The position numbers and the translations under genes were made by a program. The notes below the pieces were generated by a model. It was given only the letters and a program-made list of their open reading frames with translations. It did no database searches and was not told the origin of the DNA. From an uncultured Clostridia bacterium (GTDB taxonomy: Bacteria; Bacillota; Clostridia; Christensenellales; Borkfalkiaceae), in assembly GCA_946055105.1 (NCBI GenBank), contig CAMGEK010000008.1:1-34613 (forward strand): DNA of 34,613 nt, written 5' to 3'. Below, piece after piece: positions 27,952-34,613 of this stretch. Within the stretch, counting starts at the first letter, position 1. Each line of letters starts with the position of its first letter.

Positions 27952-28611
27952 ATGGACGAAAAAAAACCGTCGCGGACGGTACGGTTTCTGCGGATACAAA
28001 AGGAGTGCTGGCTGCGCTCGGTGACGATCTTCATTCTCTACCTCATGATGGGAATCATCGCCTTTGCTTGCGTGGCGATCGGAAACGTTGCGCTACGCTA
28101 TCTCGCGCTCTCCGCATGTCTGCTCATTGCGCTGGCGTACGACGCGTTTTTGAGCTTTCAGGAGGGAAAAACGCACTACGACGCGCTCCTGACGGGAAAT
28201 CTTCACCGCGAGAACGTTCTGTTCGGGATCGGTTCTTCTAAGGAGATACGCACGGAGAAGGAATACCGCTTCTGGAAAGGGTTTCTCATCGGGTTTTACG
28301 TCGCCCTGCCCTTATTGCTGGTAGGCGCGATCGGCGGCGCCGTGACGCTCGGCAATCCCTCTGCGGGGAACAGTTTCCAATTCGCGCTCGATTTTCTCGC
28401 CGGATGGGCGATGGTTCCCGTTCAGCTTCTTGTCTCTGCGGAAAGCGCCGCGAAGCGGCTCTTCCTTTCGCTCGTGATGGCAGTCGTTCCCGTTGTGGTC
28501 ACGGGGGTGTTTTATATCGTCGGCGCAATGAAGGAAAAACGGGTGAAAGACGAACAGCGCGCGCGCATGGAACGCGTGCAGGAACTTGCGGAACAGGCGA
28601 AGAAAAAATGA
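27952..28611 (+). CDS. hypothetical membrane protein, about four TM segments
   Basis: Hydrophobic segments with a charged C-terminal tail; start MDEKKPSRTVRF with SD CGGAGG. No family recognised. Confidence 0.75.
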   Translation: MDEKKPSRTVRFLRIQKECWLRSVTIFILYLMMGIIAFACVAIGNVALRYLALSACLLIALAYDAFLSFQEGKTHYDALLTGNLHRENVLFGIGSSKEIRTEKEYRFWKGFLIGFYVALPLLLVGAIGGAVTLGNPSAGNSFQFALDFLAGWAMVPVQLLVSAESAAKRLFLSLVMAVVPVVVTGVFYIVGAMKEKRVKDEQRARMERVQELAEQAKKK

Positions 28612-29144
28612 GAATCATTGCGGGCAAACATCGCGGACGCGTGCTTGCGGAGTTCGGCGGAAAGGCGATTCGCCCCACTTCGGACAGAGTCAAGGAATCG
28701 CTGTTTTCCATTCTGTCGGCGCGGATTCCGTCGGCGAGAGTGCTTGATCTCTTCTGCGGAACGGGCGCGTTGGGGCTGGAATGTATTTCCCGCGGCGCGG
28801 CGGAAGTTGTGTTTAACGATCTTTCCCGCGACAGTCTCGCGGTTCTCAGGAAAAATCTCGCGCTTCTGCGGGAGACCGCCGCGATCTCTCAGTCGGATTT
28901 CAGGACGTGTCTGAAAACGGCGGCGGGGCGATTCGATCTGATCTTCGTCGATCCGCCCTATGCGGCGGAATATCGGGAAGAGGCGTTGCGGTTGATCGCG
29001 GAGCGTGAGCTGCTGCGCGAAAACGGGCTCGTCGTCTATGAGAGCGAGGAACGGAACGCGCCCTGTCCGAACGGGTTTACGCTTTGCGACGAACGGAACT
29101 ACGGTCGGACGGTCGTGAGCTTTTACGGGAGGGAGAGAGAATGA
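28608..29144 (+). CDS. rsmD: 16S rRNA (guanine966-N2)-methyltransferase
   Basis: MRIIAGKHRGR, IRPTSDRVKESLFSIL, VLDLFCGTGALGLECISRGA, FVDPPY. Confidence 0.95.
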   Translation: MRIIAGKHRGRVLAEFGGKAIRPTSDRVKESLFSILSARIPSARVLDLFCGTGALGLECISRGAAEVVFNDLSRDSLAVLRKNLALLRETAAISQSDFRTCLKTAAGRFDLIFVDPPYAAEYREEALRLIAERELLRENGLVVYESEERNAPCPNGFTLCDERNYGRTVVSFYGRERE

Positions 29145-29632
29145 AAAAATGCGTGTTTGCGGGAACGTTCGATCCGTTTACCGTCGGACATTCCGATACG
29201 GTGGAGAAAACGTTGCGGCTGTTCGACGAAACGGTGGTCGCCGTGGCGGAGAACAGAAGCAAGACCTGCATGTTCACGGCGGAGGAGCGCGCGGAGATGA
29301 TTCGCGCCGTCTATCGGAACGAGCCGCGCGTGCGCGTGGTCGTGTGGAAGGGCGCGATCGTCGATTTGTTGCGCGAAGAGGGTACGGAAATCTATGTGCG
29401 CGGGATTCGGAACACGGTGGATTTCGAGTATGAAAATGCGGATTTTTACGCGAGCCGCGCTCTCGATCGGAACATGATCGCCGTATATCTTCCGTCCGAG
29501 CAGAGCCGTCTGCACGTCAGTTCTACTTTGGTGAAAAATTGTATTTCGTTCGGGAAGCCGTTCGCGGATTACGTTCCGTCGGAGGTGTACCGTTACATTG
29601 CCGAAAAGGCAAGAGGAAACAAAGATGTTTGA
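29141..29632 (+). CDS. coaD: phosphopantetheine adenylyltransferase
   Basis: CVFAGTFDPFTVGHSDTVEKTLRLFD, YVRGIRNTVDFEYE, SSTLVKN. Confidence 0.95.
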   Translation: MKKCVFAGTFDPFTVGHSDTVEKTLRLFDETVVAVAENRSKTCMFTAEERAEMIRAVYRNEPRVRVVVWKGAIVDLLREEGTEIYVRGIRNTVDFEYENADFYASRALDRNMIAVYLPSEQSRLHVSSTLVKNCISFGKPFADYVPSEVYRYIAEKARGNKDV

Positions 29633-30653
29633 AAAACGTATCCACATTCCTTCCGCGGAAGAGATTCTCGCGGAACAGCCTCTCCCCGAATCGCTCCGCA
29701 AAATCAAACTTTCGCGCGACGAGCTGGCGAAAGACGTCATCGCGGGGAGATCGGAGAAACTTCTGGTGATCGTAGGTCCGTGTTCCGCGCACGAAAGCAA
29801 GCCCGTGCTCGATTACGTCCGCAGGCTCGGAAAGCTCAACGAACGCGTGAAAGAGAAGCTCGTGCTCGTGCCGAGGATTTATACGAACAAACCGCGCACG
29901 AAAGGCGTGGGCTATAAGGGGATGTTTTCGCAACCCGATCCGGAAAACAAGGAAGACATTCTGCGCGGCATCAGGACGATCCGCGATCTGCATCTGCACG
30001 CCATCGAAGAGTCGGGACTTTCGGCGGCGGACGAAATGCTCTATCCCGAAAATTACGCCTACGTGGAAGATCTTCTGACGTACGTCGCGGTCGGCGCGCG
30101 ATCCAGCGAAAATCAGATGCACCGCCTCGTGTCCAGCGGGATCGAGCTGCCCGTCGGAATTAAAAATCCGATGGGGGGGAGTATCCCCGTTCTGCTCAAT
30201 TCCATCTACGCCGCGCAGAGCCGTCAGGTGTTCAAATACCGCGATTGGCAGGTGGAGACGCAGGGAAACGAGTACGCACACGCCGTGCTGCGCGGTATGG
30301 TCGATTCTTACGGAAACGATATTCCCAATTTCCATTACGAAACGGTCATGCAGGTGTACGAAGGGTACCGCAAGAGCGAAGGGGAAATCAAAAATCCCGC
30401 GATCATCGTCGATTCCAATCATTCCAATTCCGGAAAACGGTTCGGTCAGCAGATCCGAATCATCGAAGAGGTGATGCAGAACCGTCTCTTCGATCGCGAT
30501 TTCAAAAAGATCATCAAAGGGTTCATGATCGAAAGTTTCCTCGTGGAAGGCTGTCAGAAACACGATCTCGTCTACGGACAGTCGATCACCGATCCCTGCC
30601 TCGGCTGGGAAGACACCGAGCGGCTGTTGCTCGATATTGCGGAGAAGGCGTAA
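29625..30653 (+). CDS. aroF: 3-deoxy-7-phosphoheptulonate (DAHP) synthase, class I AroFGH-like
   Basis: LVIVGPCSAHESKPVLDY, TNKPRTKGVGYKG, VEGCQKHDLVYGQSITDPCLGWEDTE. Confidence 0.92.
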   Translation: MFEKRIHIPSAEEILAEQPLPESLRKIKLSRDELAKDVIAGRSEKLLVIVGPCSAHESKPVLDYVRRLGKLNERVKEKLVLVPRIYTNKPRTKGVGYKGMFSQPDPENKEDILRGIRTIRDLHLHAIEESGLSAADEMLYPENYAYVEDLLTYVAVGARSSENQMHRLVSSGIELPVGIKNPMGGSIPVLLNSIYAAQSRQVFKYRDWQVETQGNEYAHAVLRGMVDSYGNDIPNFHYETVMQVYEGYRKSEGEIKNPAIIVDSNHSNSGKRFGQQIRIIEEVMQNRLFDRDFKKIIKGFMIESFLVEGCQKHDLVYGQSITDPCLGWEDTERLLLDIAEKA

Positions 30654-30654
30654 G

Positions 30655-31452
30655 ATGGCGGCGCTTGTGAGCTGTCTCGGACCGATCGGGAGTTATTCCG
30701 AGCTGGCGGCGAAAAAGTTGTGTCCCGATCGGGAGATTTTACTCTGCAAAAATTTCCCCGAAGTCGTCTCCGCGCTCGTTACCGGCAAGACGGACGACGC
30801 GGTGCTTCCCATCGAAAACGCCATTCAGGGCGGCGTATTGCAGAATCTCGACCTCATGGAGACGGAAGACGTCTTTGCCGTCGAACAGACCGTCATTCCC
30901 ATCGACCACAGGCTCATCAAAAAACCGGGCGTGCCGCTTTCCGCGATCGAGCGGGTTTATTCGCACGAGCAGGCGATCGGACAATGTTCGGCGTTTCTCG
31001 GGAAATATCTTCCCGCCGCGCAATGCGTGTTTACCGATTCGACGGCGAAGAGCGTCGGGCTCGTGGACGACCGTTCGGCGGGAATCGTCGGTTCGCACGT
31101 CAGGGCGGAGGGCTTGGAACTCTCTTCCGAAAATATCGCGAACGACAAGGGGAACTGCACGCAGTTTGTCCGTCTGCGCAGACGGGAAGAGGGGCTTCCG
31201 CAACGTTGCAGAACGGTATTTTTCAGCGCCGTCTGCGATCACAGACCGGGATCGCTTCTCCAACTGCTCGATTGTTTCGCGCGCGTCGGGATCAATCTGA
31301 CCAAGATCGAAAGTCGCCCCATTCGCGGCGTATACGGCGAATACCGCTTTTTTATCGCCGCCGACGGGGATCTTTCCGACGGGAAAGTCCGGGACGCGCT
31401 GGAAAAAGCGCGCAGCGTGTGCCGTACGTTCCGTTTGCTCGGCGCGTATTAA
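30655..31452 (+). CDS. pheA: prephenate dehydratase with C-terminal ACT domain
   Basis: CLGPIGSYSELAAKKL, LPIENAIQGGVLQNLDLM, ESRPIRGVYGEYRFFIAADG. Start ATG 30655. Confidence 0.92.
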   Translation: MAALVSCLGPIGSYSELAAKKLCPDREILLCKNFPEVVSALVTGKTDDAVLPIENAIQGGVLQNLDLMETEDVFAVEQTVIPIDHRLIKKPGVPLSAIERVYSHEQAIGQCSAFLGKYLPAAQCVFTDSTAKSVGLVDDRSAGIVGSHVRAEGLELSSENIANDKGNCTQFVRLRRREEGLPQRCRTVFFSAVCDHRPGSLLQLLDCFARVGINLTKIESRPIRGVYGEYRFFIAADGDLSDGKVRDALEKARSVCRTFRLLGAY

Positions 31453-32417
31453 ATTCCGAACAGATACGCCGCGGCGAAACAGACGACGCCCGAAAGGATC
31501 GCCTGCGCGAGTTTGACCGCGAGGAAGGGCAGCGCGGGCACGCCCGCACGGCCGAGATAGGAAAATTGCTGACAGAGCACGCACAGCCCGCCGAACGTCG
31601 TGAGAAAGCAGGCGAGCGCGAGAGAGAGCGGAGAGGGGGATTGCGCAAGCATGGCGCACCCCGTCGTCATTTCGAGCAGACCGCGGAACAGGGCCGCCGC
31701 ATAGGGAGACAGCGGCGTATTCCGAAACAGCGCTTCCGCGCCCGCGAAAACGCCGCAGTCTGAGAGCATCTGACCGAAACAGCGGAAGAGCGCGATAAAG
31801 CCGCCCACGCATAAGACCGATACGACCGCTCCGTACAGGCTGTCGTACAACAGATTCTGACGGGGCGCGGCGGAGAGCGACGTCTGCGCGGTCGGCGGCG
31901 TTTTTGCGCGCAGGCGGAGCAGAAAACAGACAAAATATACGGCGAAGAGATGGGAAAACAGCGCGAGAAAGCCCGCCTTTACGCTTCCGAACATGACGCC
32001 TCCGACGACGCCGACGAGGAACATCGGGCCGGACGTCGTGCACAGACAGGAGAGGCGGAAGCGTTCTTCCTCGGCGATCGCGTTCCGTTCCCGAAGATCG
32101 AGAAACAGTCTTGCGCCGACGGGATAGCCCGAAAGCGCGCTCAATACGGCGGCGCAGCTTCCCGCACCGCCGATTCGGAAGAGCTTGCCGGAGAGCGGGG
32201 ACAACAGGCGCGCCAGCCACGGGAACAGTCCCGTTCCCGACAAAAACGCCGTGAGAAAGAGAAAGGGAAAGGTCGCGGGCAGAACGGAGACCGCCCAGAG
32301 AGAGATGCCTTCGCCGATCGATTGCGCGTACCGCGCGGGAAAGAGCAGAAACAGGATCATGGCGAAAACCGCGGGAACGTAGACGAGAAAGGATAACGTT
32401 TTTTTGCGGAGAGACAT
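31449..32417 (-). CDS. ylbJ: sporulation integral membrane protein YlbJ-like (nucleoside-recognition/GATE fold)
   Basis: SVLPATFPFLFLTAFLSGTGLFPWLARLLSPLSGKLFRIGGAG, LSGYPVGARL; next to coaD and a ylbK-like patatin. Start placed at MSLRKKTLSFL (32417); the supplied ORF extends antisense into the patatin gene. Confidence 0.82.
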   Translation of the reverse strand: MSLRKKTLSFLVYVPAVFAMILFLLFPARYAQSIGEGISLWAVSVLPATFPFLFLTAFLSGTGLFPWLARLLSPLSGKLFRIGGAGSCAAVLSALSGYPVGARLFLDLRERNAIAEEERFRLSCLCTTSGPMFLVGVVGGVMFGSVKAGFLALFSHLFAVYFVCFLLRLRAKTPPTAQTSLSAAPRQNLLYDSLYGAVVSVLCVGGFIALFRCFGQMLSDCGVFAGAEALFRNTPLSPYAAALFRGLLEMTTGCAMLAQSPSPLSLALACFLTTFGGLCVLCQQFSYLGRAGVPALPFLAVKLAQAILSGVVCFAAAYLFGI

Positions 32418-32447
32418 GCTATATCTTACGGAGTAAAGGAGGGGAAT

Positions 32448-33245
32448 ATGCGTAAAAAATTGGGAATCGCGCTCGGTTCGGGCGGTTCGAGAGGGGTTGC
32501 GCACGTCGGATTTTTGCATGCGCTCGAAGAGGAAGGGATTCGTGCGGATTGCGTCTCCGGCTGTTCCATGGGCGCGATCGTGGGCGCGCTCTACTGCGCG
32601 GGAGTCCCCATGACGACGGTGCGGGATAAGGCGCTCGGACTCAAACTTTCCCAAATTGCCAGCCTGAACATCAATCCGATCCGCTCGAACGGGCTCTTCC
32701 GCATGATGAAGGCGCGGAAACTCATTGAGTCGTACGTCGGCGAAAAGACGGAGTTCAAGGATTTGCAGATTCCGTTCTGCTGCGTCGCGACGGACATCGT
32801 TTCGGGAAAGACCGTTCGTCTTGCGGATGGGAACGTGACGGACGCGGTCATTGCGTCCGCGTCGATTCCGGGCGTATTCACGCCCGTCGGAAAGGACGGC
32901 ATGTTGTTGGTGGACGGGGGCGTTCTGGAACGCGTGCCCGTGCTTGAAGTCAAAAAAGCGGGCGCGGAGGTCGTCGTCGCGGTGGACGTGCTCGGCGATC
33001 TGACGGCTTCGCGCCCCGCGCCGTCCAATCTGATCGCAAGTCTTTTGCGGTACGTTGACGTCATCGACACCCGCGTGACGCAACGGAAAAAGAAATCGCG
33101 TATGCGGTCGATCGATCTCTGGCTGGAACCCGAGCTCGGCGCGATGGATCAGTATCAGGTGAAAAATCTGAAATTCGCTTACGAAAAAGGGTACGAGACG
33201 GGGAAGAACAATCTTTCGGCGATTAAGGAGCTGATCGGAGAATGA
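32448..33245 (+). CDS. patatin-like phospholipase (YlbK/RssA-like)
   Basis: LGIALGSGGSRGVAHVGFLHALEEEGI, SGCSMGAIVGALYCAG, VDGGVLERVPV; SD AAAGGAGGGG. Confidence 0.92.
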   Translation: MRKKLGIALGSGGSRGVAHVGFLHALEEEGIRADCVSGCSMGAIVGALYCAGVPMTTVRDKALGLKLSQIASLNINPIRSNGLFRMMKARKLIESYVGEKTEFKDLQIPFCCVATDIVSGKTVRLADGNVTDAVIASASIPGVFTPVGKDGMLLVDGGVLERVPVLEVKKAGAEVVVAVDVLGDLTASRPAPSNLIASLLRYVDVIDTRVTQRKKKSRMRSIDLWLEPELGAMDQYQVKNLKFAYEKGYETGKNNLSAIKELIGE

Positions 33246-34552
33246 CGGATCTGTTTGATTTTAACGAGAACGAAGAAAGGGCGAAACCGCTCGCCGAACG
33301 GATGCGCGCAAATTCGTTGAAAGAATTTGTCGGGCAGACGCATCTCGTGGCGGAAGGATCGCTGTTACGTCGGGCGATCGCGCTCGATCGGTTGGGAAGC
33401 TGTATTTTCTGGGGACCGCCCGGTTGCGGAAAAACGACGCTCGCCAATATCGTCGCCGCGCAGACGAACGGCGCGTTTATCAAACTCAACGCGGTAAACG
33501 CGGGCGTTTCGGACGTAAAAAAAGCGGTCGAAGAGGCGCGGGACAATCTCAAATTATACAATAAACGCACGTATCTGATGCTGGATGAGTGTCATCGGTT
33601 CAGCAAAACGCAATCCGATTCGCTGCTCCCTGCGATCGAACAGGGAACGATTTTATTCATCGGATCGACGACGGAAAATCCTTATGCGTCCATGACGCCC
33701 GCAATCGTGTCCCGTTGTCGCGTGTTTGAATTCAAACCGCTGACCGAAGAGGACGTGCTCCGCGCTCTCGATCGCGCGTTGACGGATAAACGGAAAGGGC
33801 TCGGCGCTTATCGGACGGAAGTGGCTCCTGCCGCGCTCGAACACATCGCGCGGACGGCGGGAGGGGATCTGAGAACGGCATATAACGCGCTCGAACTCGC
33901 GGTTCTGACGACTCCGCCTCAGGAGGACGGGACCGTTCGCGTTACGTTGTCCGATGCGGAACAGTCGATTCAGCGCAAAGCGCTTTCGTATAACGAGGAC
34001 TTGTACTACGACATTCTGTCGGCGTTTTGCAAATCGCTCCGCGGAAGCGACAGCGACGCCGCGCTCTATTACGCGATGCGGCTCATCGAAGGAGGATGCG
34101 ATCCCGTACTCGTGTTCAGACGACTGATCGCACATTCCGCGGAGGACGTGGGCATGGCGGATCCGAACGCGCTGATCATGGCGACCGGCGCGCTCACGGC
34201 GTATCAGAATATGGGCTATCCGGAGGGGTTGATTCCGTTGGCGGAGGCGATTATCTACGTCTGCGAAGCAGAAAAGAGTTATTCCGTGAAAACCGCCCTG
34301 CTGAAAGCGCAACGGGACGCGCGGGAAAATCGTGACGACGCGATTCCGTCTTATCTGCGCGATCACTCTTACGGCGATCAGGCGATGAAGGCGCAGAGCA
34401 AGAAATATCGTTTTCCGCACGATTACGGAGGTTGGGTGAAACAACAATATCTGCCCGATTCGCTCAAAAACAGGACGTATTATCAACCGACCGACTACGG
34501 TTACGAAAAGCAAGTAAAGGAAACGAGAGCGCGAAAGGGAAAAACCGAATAA
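33242..34552 (+). CDS. rarA: replication-associated recombination protein A (RarA/MgsA AAA+ ATPase)
   Basis: PLAERMRANSLKEFVGQTHLV, FWGPPGCGKTTLANIVA, LDECHRFSKTQSDSLLPAIEQGTILFIGSTTENPY. Confidence 0.95.
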   Translation: MTDLFDFNENEERAKPLAERMRANSLKEFVGQTHLVAEGSLLRRAIALDRLGSCIFWGPPGCGKTTLANIVAAQTNGAFIKLNAVNAGVSDVKKAVEEARDNLKLYNKRTYLMLDECHRFSKTQSDSLLPAIEQGTILFIGSTTENPYASMTPAIVSRCRVFEFKPLTEEDVLRALDRALTDKRKGLGAYRTEVAPAALEHIARTAGGDLRTAYNALELAVLTTPPQEDGTVRVTLSDAEQSIQRKALSYNEDLYYDILSAFCKSLRGSDSDAALYYAMRLIEGGCDPVLVFRRLIAHSAEDVGMADPNALIMATGALTAYQNMGYPEGLIPLAEAIIYVCEAEKSYSVKTALLKAQRDARENRDDAIPSYLRDHSYGDQAMKAQSKKYRFPHDYGGWVKQQYLPDSLKNRTYYQPTDYGYEKQVKETRARKGKTE

Positions 34553-34613
34553 CCGCTCATCAACCGACCGACTACGGTTACGAAAAGCAAGTAAAGGAAA
34601 CGAGAGCGCGAAA
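34482..34613. repeat. exact 55-bp direct repeat, period 77 bp, running to the window end
   Basis: atcaaccgaccgactacggttacgaaaagcaagtaaaggaaacgagagcgcgaaa at 34482-34536 and 34559-34613. Confidence 0.95.

Noticed and set aside
32418-33083. N-terminal extension of the ylbJ ORF antisense to the patatin gene
   Set aside because: The true YlbJ-like sequence starts at MSLRKKTLSFL; the extension is antisense to conserved patatin motifs.
1-34613. Search for CRISPR arrays, rRNA/tRNA genes, transposases, phage genes, defence systems and biosynthetic clusters
   Set aside because: No regularly spaced repeats, no recognisable RNA genes and no such protein families among the ORFs; the content is essentially core housekeeping.

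Overview
The window is a high-GC, densely packed bacterial contig of Bacillota/Clostridia-like housekeeping genes. I support 40 protein genes and found no rRNA, tRNA, CRISPR array or transposon. Recognised blocks, in order: an OB-fold/DnaQ-type exonuclease at the usual polC position; rimP-nusA-ylxR-ylxQ-infB-rbfA-nrnA-truB-ribF; an AP-endonuclease-like gene; pepP-efp-dtd-MBL hydrolase; a minus-strand membrane protein; patatin and ComEC-like MBL genes; aroC-aroB-aroE-aroQ-aroK-fabG; dgt-dnaG-rpoD-trmK-nif3-zinc ribbon; alr-fthC-membrane protein-rsmD-coaD; aroF-pheA; ylbJ (minus); ylbK-like patatin; rarA. I saw no convincing new multi-gene system such as a defence island, BGC or mobile element. 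The points worth a second look are mostly small-scale: (1) an in-frame TAG in the OB domain of the first gene, although none of the 40 annotated genes ends in TAG; (2) structured RNA leaders around rimP/nusA; (3) promoters whose predicted +1 falls on the A of the ATG, i.e. candidate leaderless mRNAs; (4) a palindrome over a divergent promoter; (5) an exact 55-bp direct repeat with 77-bp period at the contig end, probably a collapsed tandem repeat or assembly-graph artefact; (6) convergent genes sharing a TTAA double stop. All calls come from reading the sequence and supplied translations; no database search was run.
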